Positions 38,866 through 52,193 of a stretch of 63,000 nucleotides of DNA are shown here, piece by piece. Under the pieces are notes generated by a model that saw nothing but the letters and a program-made list of their open reading frames with translations, made no database searches and was not told the origin of the DNA. Position numbers and translations under genes: made by a program. How positions within the stretch are numbered: position 1 is the stretch's first letter; every line of letters starts with the position of its first letter. The stretch comes from Adiantum capillus-veneris (Eukaryota > Streptophyta > Polypodiopsida > Polypodiales > Pteridaceae), in the NCBI GenBank assembly GCA_014529385.2, contig CM043964.1:131160920-131223919 (forward strand), written 5' to 3'.

Positions 38866-41800
38866 AGGAGCATTCTGGGTGTTTGGCTAGAATGCTTCTA
38901 ATCCTTTGTTGTAGTCTCCTCCGGTGAAGTGTGCTTCTGCATCTCGGTCCTGGTCGTCTCGATTTCCTAAGCTTAGTTGCCCTGTCAATGAGGGTGCCTT
39001 TGGTGTGAATGTGGGTTTCCTTTGTGCTCGCTGCTGGCCTCTTGCTTCTCCTTCCATTCCTGCTTTTCTCGATTCGAAGAAATCTGTGATCTGCCTCTGA
39101 GGTTGTAGTGCTCTTTGTCTTCTCATTAGATTATCCCTGTGCCGATGTAGTTCCAGTAGGTACAGGCCTAGGCACCTTTGAAATTTGTGATCTGCCTCTG
39201 AGGTTGTAGTGCTCTTTGTCTTCTCATTAGATTATCCCTGTGCCGATGTAGTTCCAGTAGGTACAGGCCTAGGCACCTTTGATCTTGGTATTGCATGACT
39301 CTATCTAGTGATCCAAAGCCTTCTTTAAATAGGCAATGGAAACGCCCACGTATCTCATAGTATACGGTGCAATGGCATATGTAGTGTAATTCTGTCTCCG
39401 GCTCCATTCCGCATAACTTGCAAATTCTGCTCTCAGGTGGGATTCCCCTAAATCTACCAAATTCAATTTCTAGTTGGTGTGAGGATGTACGAATCTGACC
39501 AAGAGCACATCTCAGACCATGAGACAGGTGGGTATCCATGTAGTTCGGGCGAATCACAAAACCATCTTCAGATAGCTATAGGAAGTTTTCTTTGTAGTCG
39601 GCCATCTTCGTGCCCAATTCTTGTGTAGGGTCTACCCATGTCCTCTTAGTGTCCAACTGTATAAGATCTTGGCGGATGATTTTATTAATCTCCGTTCGTG
39701 TGATTGCCAATGATGGAGCCTCAAGATAGTATTGGAAGGGGGGTAATCTTTCCATACGGAACCCGTGTCTCTGAAACCACGAAGACAATTGCGCATACCA
39801 GCATGATGTATCTCCTTTCATTGCTAACTGTCGAGAGGATTCGAGGGCCAATCTAGTATATCGGCAATTATTTGTATCCCACATACCATGTATAAAGGAC
39901 ACTGATCTGGTAAGAGCTTCAATTTCTATCGGAGGGGCAGCTAGTTCCGCTCGGATAATCGCGTGTGGTACGGAGGCCTTGGCTCTAATCATTCGGGAAA
40001 TCATAGATACCAACGGTCTCTCCATTGACTTCCAATGATCCTGATCCACAAATGGTCCCCAAATCTGGACCTCATAAAGCATAGCCGAAGCCACGACAGT
40101 ATCAAAGAGCCAAAATTTTGTTCTTGGTTCGTGAAACTGCACTTGTGAACACATCCTCTCCAACCCTCCCAAGGCCGCAGAGGCTCTGGACAATCTAGCC
40201 TCCGCTGCTTTTTTTAGAGTAAACTTCGGTCCTGTAAATACCACACCAAGGTATGTGTATGCTTCTGGGTACTCTACTGTATCCTGGCCATACGCAAATG
40301 TAGGTGCCGATCTCCTAACCCACTGTGGTGTGGTGTTAAACACCATAACTTTGGTTTTACCCAAATTCACTGACAGTCCGCTGTCCTCTGCGAATTTATG
40401 TAATGCATCTAACTGCCTATGCATTCCATCTGGTGATTCTGCTATCAATACAATATCATCTGCATACAACAACAAAGGGATCCATGACCCTGCAAGTTGA
40501 GCACCTCTGTCACCCTCTCTATCAATGTAATCTAATACCTCATCTATATACATACCAAATAAAGTACGGGACAGTGGGCATCCCTGCTTTACTCCAACGG
40601 TGGAATGAACAATGTGGGAATCCTTTTCTGGAGTACGTACATAACTAGTTACTGACCCATATAAGGCCATGATCCCCCAGATAATCTCTTTGGGGACCCT
40701 TAACTCTTGCATTCTGCGCATCAATCTGGCCCTTGGTACTGTATCAAAAGCTTTCCGAAAATCTTGCTCTTCCTTCCTCAATAATGGCTCTGAGCGTAAG
40801 AATATGATCTAGAGTGGAATAACCCCTCCTGAATCCAGCTTGTCCTGTTGCCCTTATGCCCTCATTCTCTGCCCATCTACTCAATTTTTGTTCCAGAATG
40901 GATGCGTACAGTCGGGTCAATGTGTGACCCACCATAATGGTACGGTAGTTCTCGGGTATCATAGGATCCCCTGACTTGAAAATAGGTACGATAGTAGATA
41001 ATTTCCAAGATTCAGGTAATCCTTCACACATGACCCGATTAAACAGACGAGCAAGGACTTCTGAAAGTAGATCCCTTGCATGGATCAGATGTTCTGCTAC
41101 TAGACCCTCATGATCATATGCCATTCTTGTCTTCATTTTATCAATGGCTTTTTCCACCATTTCCGTAGTAAAGAAAGTACTAGTAGCAGGGCATGGCTCT
41201 AGCGTATCTGGTAATGGAGGTTGTCCAGATACCATATATAATGATGTTACATATTGACCCCAAATCTCAGGAGAAGTAATTGTCGGAGGCGATGAGTGCT
41301 GGTGAAATAAACGCCAGGCCTCATGTGAAGTCCTGACTCAAGGAGCTGATATAAATCCTTCTCCAGTTTGGCTAAAAATGCCCTTTTCTTGCGACGTACT
41401 ATACGCCGAAGAGTAATCCGAGACTGCTTATATGTGATGATCCCAAGTGTAAGCTCTTTCTGGACCTGGGTTCTCGTCTCTCTGCATTCCTCGTCGTACC
41501 AACTGTTTTGAGGAATGTTCCCAGATCCTCTCTTCTGATCAGGCTGAGTATGTGGGTATGCCTCTTGTGCTGCTCCATGTAGTATCTCTGTTAACTGAGA
41601 AGTAATCTCCTCTACAGTATATACTGGCTCGGCTGCCCACATCCTATTATAGATCTGTTCCACATAGACTGAATCAGTCTCTGGTGTGAAAGTATGTCTT
41701 GTGTGTGAAAGTATATCTTGTGTGCATTGTATTGGAAGGAGATTGATAAGGTCAAGAGAGCATGATCCACTGCAATCCCAACCGGTCTAGGTCCCACCTT

Positions 41801-42536
41801 AAAGTCCTCGATACTAGAAATAAAGCTTGGTGAAGTCATGACATAATCCACTGTACTGGCCCCATGCCTGTGCAGGAAGCATGTGAATCCCCCAGATAAA
41901 GGGAAATTCTCTAGACCATTAAGTATAGCCAAACCATGTGTAGTTTCCGTCTCCATGAGATGTCTCCCATATTCAGTGTGTTCTTTATCCTGTGAGTTTC
42001 TAGTAAGCCCCTGCTGTGATAAATCCACTTCTCTGAGCATTTCCTCAGAAGTATCATAGAATACTGCTTGAGAGTTGGCCGTTCTGGCATTAAAGTCTCC
42101 TAAGAGAACGATGTCTCCATCTCTAGAGAACTCCCATGTCATTATTTAATATGGAGAAAGGGGATTGTCCTTTAGGTGAGGAGTAGACTGATGTACTTGG
42201 AGGGAAGTAGCATATAACGATATATAGAAATCTACCTGTCTCGGCTCTCATTCTCACCCACATATACCTTGCTTGTTCATCTTTCCTGATAATCTGTTGT
42301 AGTGGTTTGAGCTCCTCTTTAAATTAGACTGCTACTCGTCCTGAACCCCGGCTACCTCGTTGAGATCTGTTGTTTGGTCGACCAGCTGTTTCCCATAAAT
42401 ACCCCTTCACATGTGGCATAAGCTGTCCCAGTATCTAGTGTGTCTCTGAGTAGAAAACTATGTCTCTGTCCCTAAAGCTGTCTTCAAAGGCATCTACATC
42501 TAGCCTATATGATCCATTACAATTCCATGCCGCTAT
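38866..42536 (-). pseudogene. LINE 1 ORF2: endonuclease, reverse transcriptase, zinc finger, PIP box
   Basis: The conserved start MAAWNCNGS is here IAAWNCNGS (ATA at 42534-42536). Endonuclease: LLGDFNARTANSQ, ASTVDYVMTS and VDHALLTL (41612-42142). Reverse transcriptase: DRMRTRRAYDHDGL-type region, GQAGFRRGYSTLDHI, FRKAFDTVPR, GVKQGCPLSRTLFG and YADDIVLIAES (39576-41235). Connector and zinc finger: CKLCGMEPETELHYICHC (39168-39557). The PIP box QRQITDFF lies at 39076-39099. A 101-bp tandem duplication (from 39085 and 39186) shifts the frame just before it. The endonuclease cleaves and the polymerase copies element RNA at the target. This copy is inactive. Confidence 0.88.
39080..39281. repeat. 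101-bp tandem duplication in LINE 1 ORF2
   Basis: TGTGATCTGCCTCTGAGGTT ... AGGCCTAGGCACCTTTGA is present twice, starting at 39085 and 39186. 101 is not a multiple of three, so the C-terminus is frameshifted. Confidence 0.95.
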
Positions 42537-42582
42537 CCGGAGCGTCGCCCCATATCCGGATAGCCCCATAGGTCTCGCACCG

Positions 42583-43867
42583 TCATGATGAGCGCTTTTC
42601 CAGAACCACTACTTTCCCTCCTCTATAAAAGGCGATTTTCCCCTTTTCTCTTGCTGCCCTGATCTCTTGCATCAACTCTTGCATGTGTGCCACTTGTGCC
42701 AATGTAAGGTCATCTCCCAGGAAAATACCGGTTTTCTTAAGAGTTGGCCTCTTCTTTAGAAATTCTTTCCTTATTTCTATATTCGGGAAGCGGAGAATAA
42801 GTGCCCTATCCTTCACGTTTCCCTTCTCATCGATTCCTTTCTTGCCCACTCTCCATGCACTTGTGTGAGTAGGCTCTGTGATGCCCATGCGTTGTAGCAG
42901 TTCCGTCACTTCTTCATCTACATTCTCTTTGTCCTTGACTCCTGTGGCCCGCACATGCAGAGCCCGAGTCTTCCTTTTCTGCTCTTCCTCAATGGTCATA
43001 TCAATAATGGTGGAAGTAGGTGTGGTCTCAGGCATTTGGGCCTTCCCTTTCTTCGCATCCTCAATCCATTTCTCTGCTTCATCAACCTTTTCTTGTGTCT
43101 TAACAAGAAAAGGTTGATGAAGCAGAGAAATGGTGGAAGTAGGTGTGGTCTCAGGCATCTGGGCCTTCCCTTTCTTCGCATCCTCAATCCATTTCTCTGC
43201 TTCATCAACCTTTTCTTGTGTCTTAACAAGACGTTCCGCCCATGAAGATGCCGTTTCGATTTCTGTTCAGCTCCTTCCCGTAGAGCTTTCATCTGATCCT
43301 TCATGTCCTCGAGCTCCTTCAACACCAAAGGTTGGTCGTCTCCCTTCTCCTTAGTTGTAGACTTGCAAGCCGCAAGTTCTCCTTTTAGCTCCTTGATTAT
43401 TGCATCTTTTTCCTCCATGTGCTTTTCCATATTTGTTCTCCATGCTTCAAAACTTGCTACTGCCTCATCGAGTTTCTTTTGCATAACGCATTCTGTTACA
43501 TTCACTTCGCGGCCTTGATTAGGTTTCGTAATTCCGTTTTCACGATCTTAATTTCCTCATTCTGTATCCCCCGGATCTCTCTCCTTAGTTCTCTCATCAT
43601 GTCTCCATACATGGAGTTCTTGTATCTCTCGGCGTTCGCGTGCATTTCCTTCCTGATGGCATCCCTCATATAGTTTAGCTCTGATTTGAGCATCACCTTC
43701 ACCTTCTCCATCAATAGCTCATCATGTATCCTTGAGGTTTTCCCAACGCGTAAGGATCCTGGTGATAGTACAGTATCTCTGTTTCTCCGTTTGAACGTAG
43801 CCGTTGTTTTTTTTGGGGTGGTGTAGCTATCTACACCCGGTCCTTCCCCTTCGGTAGGTGGGTCCAT
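42583..43867 (-). pseudogene. LINE 1 ORF1: coiled coil, RRM-like, C-terminal domain
   Basis: Start MDPPTEGEGPGVDSYTTPKK at 43867, homologous to MDQ starts at 56433 and 62267. The first frame ends at 43502. A second (42996-43505) has the coiled coil (KDAIIKELKGELAACKS, LKELEDMKDQMKALREGAE) and is frameshifted. The third (42583-43158) has the RRM-like part (RALHVRATGVKDKENVDEEV, DRALILRFPNIEIRKEFLKK) and ends GGKVVVLEKRSS with TGA. A snap-back hairpin duplication (43066-43230) lies in the middle. The protein would be an RNA chaperone for the LINE RNA. Confidence 0.85.
43006..43230. repeat. Hairpin-mediated duplication in ORF1
   Basis: A perfect inverted repeat of 31 bp (43066-43096 and 43103-43133, starting CCATTTCTCTGCTTCATC) has a 6-nt loop (43097-43102). 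The direct repeat GGTGGAAGTAGGTGTGGTCT is at 43009 and 43132, period 123. The second copy resumes exactly where the inverted arm ends. Confidence 0.95.
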
Positions 43868-44644
<777 letters not shown>

Positions 44645-44849
44645 AATGAAATGTTAAACGTTAAACGTCTTCAAAAGGCCAAAATGACGTATGAGACCAA
44701 ACTGATACAATCCTTGTGGATCTAATCCAATGTCTGGGTACAAAAATAAAACAAAGAAAGTGATTGTCGGGCTGAAAATCATCATCATCATTGTCCATGC
44801 CCAAGGATGCCCGACATCAGGCGTTGTCCGAGAATGTATTGTATCAGTC

Positions 44850-47300
44850 GTTAAAAAGCTTCGTCAATGTCTGCCTTTGTAAATAGTCGTACTGGGCGTC
44901 TCCCATGTCGTGCTAGAATAGTCTTGATTCTTTGGTGGAGCCTCTGTCGATGTCGTGGTCGCCCCCGTAGATGTGGGCGTCTACCTCTCTCGAGCTTAGT
45001 GGCTTTATCCACTAATATACCTCTGGTAGAAGTGGCTTTGAAGTTTGTTGTGAAGCATGCTCATCCGGCTGCTGAGTCCCTACTCTGAAGAAGTTAGTGA
45101 TCTCCCTCTGTGAATGTCTCCCACTACCTGGTCTCCTCAAGAGACTCTTCCTGCGCAGCTCTAGCAAAAACAACCCGAGGCATCTCTGATCCTGATATCT
45201 CATGACTCTAGCCAACGGTCCAAAGCCCTCTCTGAATAGACAGTGAAAGTGGTCTCGCATCTCATAATATACCGGACAAAACAAATGTGATGTAACGCTG
45301 TCTCTGGCTCTATATGACACAACAGGCATATCCTGGTTTCTGCTAGTACCCTCCTAAATCTGCCAGTCTCAATCTCTAGCTGATCAGATGATGTGTGCAT
45401 ATGACCAATAGGACATTGTATTCCATAGGATAAATAAGTGTCCATATAGGCCGGTGTGATCATAGGTCTGATCACATGTCCATCCTCTGTTAGTTGGAAG
45501 AGATGTTCTCTATAGAAAGCCATCTTCGTGCCCGACTCTTGTACCGGCTGTATCCATGTGCTTCTGGTATCTAGTCGAATGAAATCCTGTGTATAAGTCT
45601 AGTGGTCTCTATCCGTGTGAGAGAATGGGAGGGTGCATCCAAGGAGTACTTGAATGGAGGCACACTATCCATGCTAAAGCCATGTGACTGAAACCATGAT
45701 GTCATCTGCCCATACCAATATGCTGTGTCCCCTTGTAGCGCTAGCTGCCGGGATGACTCAAGGGCTAGCCGAGCATATCTGTCTCTAGGAAGATCCCATA
45801 AATTATGCATGAAGGAAAGTGATCTAATAAGGGCCTTAACTACGAGACGGGGGGCAGCTAGCTCAGCGTGAATAATCTCATGTGGCACTGAGGCCTTAAC
45901 TCGAATCATCCGAGAGATCATAGAGACTAGAGGCCTCTCCATACATCTCCATCCATCAGTGCTACCAGATCTGCCTTGGTGGTCCACTGAGGGCCCCAAT
46001 CTGAACCCCATAGAGCATAGCTGAAGCTACTTGACTGTCAACAAGCCACAGCTTTGTTCGAGGTTCCTGAAACTGAACCTGCGAACACATCTTCTCCAAA
46101 CCTCCCAAGGCTGCATAAGCTCTCGTCAATCTAGTCTCTGCTGCTCTCCTCAAATGAGAATGCCGGTCCACTGAAGACTACCCCAAGATAGGTGTATGCA
46201 TCTGTATACTCCACCGTCTCCTGGCCATACGTAAAAGTAGGTGCTGACCTCCTGACCCACTGTGGTGTGGTGTTAAAACACCATAACCTTGGTTTACCCC
46301 ATGTTAACAGACAATCCACTATCGTGGCCAAAGGTGTACAAAGTGTTTAAATGATGCTTCTAGCTCTGGGCACTGTATCAAAGGCTTTGTGGAAGTCCAC
46401 AAAGAAACAATAGAGCCATCTCCCACGTGATCTCCCCTCCTCAATAATGGCTCTGAGTGTAATGATCAAGAGTAGAGAAACCTCTCCTGAAGCCCACCTG
46501 TCTTGCTGCTCGTACACCCTCTCTCTGCCCATCTACTTAACTTCTGCTCAGGGATGGATGCGTACAACCGTGCCAATGTGTGTCCAATCATGATAGTGCG
46601 GTAGTTCCTAGGCTCCATAGGGTCCCTTGACTTGATGATAGGTACGATCGTCGACAAACTCCAAGTATTAGGTAGGCCCTCGCACATGGCACGATTGAAC
46701 AACACTGCTAGAAGCTTTGCAAGCAAATCTCTGGCATGTATAAATGCTATGCTACCAGGCCATCGTGATCATATGCTCTCCTAGTCTTCATCCTGTCAAT
46801 GGCTTTCTTTACCATCTCGGCGGTAAAGAAAGCACATGTGTGTGGGCATGGCTCTGGCGGATCTGGAAGAGGTGGATGCCTCGAGACTGTGTAGACAGAT
46901 GATGCATATTGACCCCATACCTCTCTAGAAGTGATGGCGGGGGGGGGGGGGGGGGGCTCATAGAAGAGTCGCCATGCCTCGCCTGAATCTTGGCTCAAAA
47001 ACAACTGATATAAAGCCTGCTCCAGCTGAGCTAGAAATGCCCTCTTCTTCCGTCGTACCAAACCCCGAGAAGTAATCCGTGGCTGCCTATGAGTAATGAC
47101 TCCTAGAAGTACCTCCCTCTGAAGTCGGCGGGCTCTAGTCTCTCTGGACTCCTCATTATACCAGCTATTTTGGGGTGTGCTCCCAAAACGTAGTCGCTGC
47201 CCAGGCTCAGTGTGTGGGTATGCCTCTGTTGCTGCATTCTGTAGTGTCTTTGTCAATATATAAGTGAGCTCCCTTAAAGGTCTCCCTGGATCCTCTGTGC
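44850..47300 (-). pseudogene. LINE 2 ORF2, reverse transcriptase part
   Basis: Broken frames give AFFTAEMVKKAIDRMKTRRA and YDHDGLVA (46747-47256), SLSTIVPIIKSRDPMEPRNY (46466-46726) and VDFHKAFDTVPRA (46347-46532). The stretch with GVKQGCPLSP and the catalytic YADD is deleted between about 46332 and 46350. Downstream are YTYLGVVFSGPAF, the connector, and the zinc finger CLLCHIEPETALHHIC with second Cys side disturbed (45200-45523). The PIP box QREITNFF is at 45087-45110. An 18-bp poly-G run replaces coding sequence near 46940. The polymerase cannot be active. Confidence 0.85.
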
Positions 47301-47305
47301 ATAAG
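47301..47305. repeat. Target-site duplication ATAAG (left)
   Basis: ATAAG directly before the LTR at 47306, matched by ATAAG at 53801-53805 directly after the other LTR. Five bp is the usual size for Ty3 integration. Confidence 0.95.
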
Positions 47306-47869
47306 TGTCACAAAGTGATGGCGGACAACAGAAACCCTAATTTCTGCCAGAAACCCTAAAAAATCTGCAAACCCTAATTTCTGCCACAAACCCTAATTTC
47401 CGGAAATCGCGGAGGTCTTTTTTTGGGGGGGGGGGGGGGGGGGGGGGGGAATTTTGAGCGACGCAAATCTCTGCTTTTTTGCTATGATTTGGGAGAAAGA
47501 GAGAGAAAAAGAGAACTTGCTTTTTACTGGCTCTCATTGAGAGAGAGAGAGAATTTGCTTTTGCTTTCAAGCTTTTGGGGCTCTGCTTTTGGGCATCCCT
47601 TGTAACCTTTAAATAAGTGGTGAGGGTCTCACTTCTCAGAGCATCTAGACGCAGAGTCTGAGAGTGAAACCCTAGCCACTCTCTTGTACTTTGATCTGAT
47701 TAATATAAAAAGAAATACCGAAAGGGGCGCTAGTCTTTGGGGCCAATATCTCTAGGCACGGAACTCTGTCGGGCCAGTGTACATCTATTGTGATCTGTGA
47801 CTTGTTTTGAAGTGGTTATTTGGTGCTGTCGCGGTTGATTCTTGACTTGGAGTGTCCAAGTCTGTTACA
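47306..47869 (+). repeat. 5' LTR (564 bp)
   Basis: TGTCACAAAG ... CTGTTACA. Telo-box array 47332-47398, 25-nt poly-G at 47425-47449, GA stretches, TATA-like TTTAAATA (47608-47615), conserved block GAAATACCGAAAGGGGCG at 47712-47729. Confidence 0.96.
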
Positions 47870-47870
47870 G

Positions 47871-47882
47871 TGGTATCAGAGC
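47871..47882 (+). promoter_or_regulatory. Primer-binding site (tRNA-iMet)
   Basis: Exact TGGTATCAGAGC one base after the LTR. Confidence 0.96.
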
Positions 47883-47941
47883 ACGGCCGATTTCTCTTCT
47901 ATGGGAAATCCCATCCCCAATTTTTTTTTCCCGCGGCACCT

Positions 47942-49544
47942 ATGGCTTCGCGCAAGGATCGATCGACTCCCTCTGCATCTAGAGATGCGGGCAGGGGTCA
48001 CAACGAAGATTCCGGCACGGAGTATGGCCCGCCTAGGCCTACTCAAGCGGAGCAGCAAGAGATGGAGCGTCGTCAATTGATTGGCGATGCAACAAAGATG
48101 ACGCTCAATTTTGGGAAGCACCCAAAATTTGCAAAATATATGAGCGAGACTTCTTTTCAAGAAGTACATGAGCAGTGGCAGAAAATCACTACACCCACTC
48201 TCAAGAAACCTTCTGCTTACAAGAAATATTCAGAGAAGGAATTAGAAGAGGTGGTTGATGCACGGATTGCTCAGCTTTTTGACGCGCAAAAGAAAGCCAA
48301 AAAGCACGGCAAGAAGTAGAAGAAAAGCACTGACTTCCCGGGATATTTGGGTCGTCAGTCGACTTTGACAAGGCAAGGAAACGGAAGAAGCGTGTTTGAA
48401 TAAGGAGTACCCAATTCTTCTTCTTCTTCTTCTTCTTCTTCTGACAGTTCTTCTAGCTCTTCAGATTCCAGCGAAGAAGACATAAAATGTAAAAAGCGAA
48501 GCAAGAAACAAAGCTTTGGGAAGGGCAAGAAAAAGGCAAAGAAGGCTAAATCTCGCCGAGAGCTTGACAGTTCTACTGAGGACTCATCTACTGACAGCTC
48601 AGATTCTGATGATGGAAACTTCTATGCGAACAAGAAGAATTTTTACAAAGCCAACCAATATGACTTTCTCGAAGATAAAAGCAAGGAAGTTAGAGAGTTT
48701 AAGGAAGGTGGCCACTCGATCAAGTTTGATACTTTTTCAGGATACTCAGATGCTTCGAAGGCTGTCTTTTATACAGCAGTTTGACATCACTTTCACGGGA
48801 GGACGCTATTCAGAGCACTCCAAGATTCGGAAAGCTGCCTCTTACTTTAAGGGGAATGCTCGTACTTGGTGGTCCACGCTTCTTTTAAACAAAACTGCGC
48901 GAGTTAAATGGCTGAAATTTAAGAAGCTTTTTATTTCTTCTTGGTTGAAGCAAGAATATGAACGAGATATACGAGCTGCTTGGAACCATCTTTGGATGAC
49001 CAAGAAAGATACAATCAATGCTTACTGTGAAAGATTCTGGAGCTCTTTTCTACCCGCCTCTTCAATCAAGAAGATCTCGTTCAGAGAACAGATTGAGCGG
49101 TTTCTCTTGGGTTTACTAAAGAGATCCGAGATCACTGCTTGGAACAGAAGTCAGCTTCTATTCAAGAGTCATGCGAAGCGGGGCTTTGCCATTCACTCTG
49201 GCAGTCTGACCTACCCCACAGATGAGGCCATCACACAACGAGCCGAACAGACTTCTGGGAATGAAAGTAGAAAGAAAAAGAGCAACCAAGAGAAAAAGGA
49301 TGCACGACCCAAGCTTACTCCTGAGGAGAGAGCTCGCTTCATCAGAGAGGGGAAGTGCTTTGGATGCGGGGAACATGGACATATCTCCGCGAAGTGCCCT
49401 AAAGAGGCGCAGAAAGAAGAGAATGATAAAGACGACGACAGGCCGGAGAGTTCGAGAGGAGCTGAGAAACGTGGCAGAAAAGGAAGACAGAAAAGCAGAA
49501 CTGGTACCACATGGTGTGGGACCTGCACCGAATCTAATGAATGA
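47942..49544 (+). pseudogene. Ty3 gag (capsid and nucleocapsid), broken
   Basis: Starts at ATG 47942 (same site as 20217). The first frame ends at a TAG (48317-48319) where the sister copy has a Gln codon. A deletion around 48360 shifts the frame. The frame 48516-49544 carries the capsid fold (TGGRYSEHSKIRKAASYFKG, ARTWWSTLLL, ERDIRAAWNHLWMTKKDTIN, FREQIERFLLGL) and an intact zinc knuckle CFGCGEHGHISAKC. (TTC)n at 48413-48442 encodes a Ser run. It is the reference copy for the other gags in this window. Confidence 0.9.
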
Positions 49545-49900
49545 AATACAAACTTTGCCGCTTTTGGGGCAAAGTGAAGAATCAGGAAGCTCATTTGAAG
49601 GAGCCAAGGCCAACTTCTTTTGACTTGGAATTGGCGGCTAGATTTGGAATTTTGCCCGACAGACTGATGCCACAGACAGAGGTAGTTCGACTGGCACCCG
49701 GATGGGATGTTGCCATTACACCGTGCATTGGCAAACTTCGTTTGCAATGACAGGGGTGTTCAGGGCATGCGAGTGACGTTCTACTCAGGATCCCTTGGTA
49801 CCACAAGAACTACACCGTGGTTGACTATCGGGCCGAGAAAACGACTTTGATAAATGAAGGACTTAGAGATTGTACTTGATGAACTTCAGTTTCTTACTCA
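49545..49900 (+). pseudogene. Ty3 protease region, degenerate
   Basis: FDLELAARFGILPDRLMPQT and GWDVAITPCIGKLRLQ match the body of the protease, followed by IPWYHKNYTVVDYR. The catalytic D-S/T-G is not recognisable in any frame, and a TGA follows at 49748. The product would normally cut the polyprotein. Confidence 0.65.
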
Positions 49901-49999
49901 TTCTTTTGGGAGATAACTGAACGATGGATAAAGGTTGAATATGTTTTGACCTGATCAAAAGAACGCCAAGATTTTTCTCCACACTCATGCCGATTGCTT

Positions 50000-51410
50000 T
50001 TCAGAGGGCCTAAAGATGAAACCATTGATCTGATACCTGGAAGCACACCACCGAATTGGCCACCTTACCGTGTGAGCCGAGTACAGAATGAAAAGATATG
50101 AACCCAGTGAAAGACCTCTTGGAAATGGGTCTTGTCTAGCCTAGTACTTCACCGTATTGCTCTCCAATGTTGTTGGTTTTGAAGAAAGACGGATCTTAGA
50201 GAATGTGCATGGATTATAGCACTCTCAACAAAATCACCATCAAGAACAGATTTCCGATTCCTAGGATCGATGATATACTTGACAGGTGACAGGGAACCTC
50301 GTGCTTTAGCAGGATTGACTTGAAGAGTGGATATGATCAGATCAGGATAGCGCCAGGAGATGTCTACAAGACAGCTTTTCGGACGACTTTTGGGTTATTT
50401 GAGTTTTTGGTGATGCCTTTTGGCTTAACCAATGCTCCTGTGACATTTAACCGGATGATGGACATGATTTTTCGAGAGTACAGGCTATTTGTTGGCACGT
50501 TCTTTGACGACATCATTGTTTTCTCCAAGAATGAGGTAGAACACTGAGATCATCTGCTTCAATTCTTTCAGGCATTACGAGATCACACGTTAGTGATTAA
50601 TGCAAAGAAAAGTGAATTTTTTCTACCAGAGATACACTTTTTGGGACACATTGTGTCAGCAGCAGCAGGAGTGCAAATGGACCTGGCCAAGATAGAGACT
50701 ATCCGTGATTGGCCCGATTTAAGGAATGTCCATGAAGTTAGAAGCTTCTTGGGACTGTGTTCGTACTACAGGCGGTTCATACGAAAGTTTGCAGAGGTTG
50801 CTTCCCCTTTGCATATCTTGACACAGAAAGGAGTACCTTTCTCGTGGGGATCCACAGAGATGATTGCCTTTCAGACATTGAAAGAGAAATTGACTACAGG
50901 ACCAGATTTGACTTTGCCGGACTTGCAGAAGTCATTTGAAGTATTTTGTGATGCTTATGGTGGTAGTCTGGGTGCGGTCTTGATGCAAGAAGGCCATGTC
51001 ATTGCTTACGAGAGCCGATTGTTCTCTAGGCCGGAGATGACAGCACAGAGTTATGAGAAAGAGCTTTTGGTGGTTATCCATGCTCTTACTCAGTGGCGGC
51101 ATTACCTACTCGGAGCGGATTTTACTGTCTTTACAGACCATCAGAGTTTGCGCTACTTCTTGCCATAGAAGCAGCTTATGGAAAAGCAGATGTGGTGGGC
51201 GAACATCTTGTCACAGTTTCACTTCCAGATTGTCCATGTGCAGAGACAGAAGAATGTGGTGTCAGATGCTTTGTCTTGGAAGCCGTTGGTTCTGGCTATT
51301 TCCGCGATACATCATAGGAGCTTCGAGGATATGGTCGATCAGTATGCGACAGATACAGATTTTGTAGATATTTTCACACGGACACGGGATGGGGAGACAA
51401 TAGTTTGATA
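50000..51410 (+). pseudogene. Ty3 reverse transcriptase and RNase H
   Basis: The fingers region (50000-50320) is frameshifted. Palm: [32 protein letters not shown] with the catalytic pair intact, then TGA at 50548. Thumb and RNase H in 50593-51168: LGLCSYYRRFIRKFAEVASP, FEVFCDAYGGSLGAVLMQEG (catalytic D), YEKELLVVIHAL (catalytic E) and FTDHQSLRYFLP (catalytic D), then TAG at 51166. The remaining RNase H tail with QKNVVSDAL continues to 51410. Domain order is normal; stops prevent a full product. Confidence 0.9.
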
Positions 51411-52190
51411 CTCCCTTCGGGAAGTCTACTTGATGAGAAATACTATGTTGTGCGTTACACAGCCGTTGCGGGAAAAGGTTATGAATGAATGCCACTGTCC
51501 ACCTTTTACGGCTCATCGCGGCATTGCTACCACCATGAAGGGGTAGAGAGATACTTCTTTTGGCCGAGACTCAAAAAGGATGTGGAAGAGTTTGTGCGCA
51601 GTATGCCAGAAGGTCAAGTTTGACAGGCATAAGGCATAGGGATTGTTACAACCTTTACCCATTCCCACCCGCCCCTTGGAAAATATTGAATTGGATTATA
51701 TTTTTGATCTCTCGAGAACACAGAATGATCACGACGATTTTCCGATTACATGGCACGTCTGAGACGATTGTCTCCGACAGAAACCCCAGATTTACGAGTT
51801 TGTTTTGAAAGGCAATTTGGGAGAACATGGGCACGCGGTTGCAGTTCTTGCCATCGTTCCAGTTGCAGACTGACGGGCAATCTGAGATTGCCAATTCAAT
51901 GGTTTTAGATTTATTGAAGTCTTGTATCTCGGATCAGAAGACTCAATGGGAAAAGAACTTACCTTTGGTGGAATTTGCCTACAATAACACGATACACTCT
52001 TCGACGGGGAAGACTCCATTTGAGATTGTTGAAAGTGCTGCGAAGGTTCCATCCTTCCTGAGCACGAAAGATTAGATATTTGAAGCGGATGAATATTCGC
52101 GAGATTTGGATACGGCTTTTGCCTAAGGTTCGCGAGACTTTGCAGAAGTCTCAAGAATGACAAAAAAGGGCAGCGGATCGCCATCGTCGC
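51411..52190 (+). pseudogene. Ty3 integrase zinc finger and core
   Basis: In shifted frames: CHCPPF ... HRGIATTMKG region, CAVCQKVKFDRHK-like zinc half, FHPQTDG-equivalent (here FQLQTDGQSEIANSM, with the usual HP changed to QL) and FAYNNTIHSSTGKTPFEIVE (51827-52075). At least four frame breaks and a TAG at 52073. Confidence 0.85.
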
Positions 52191-52193
52191 GAC

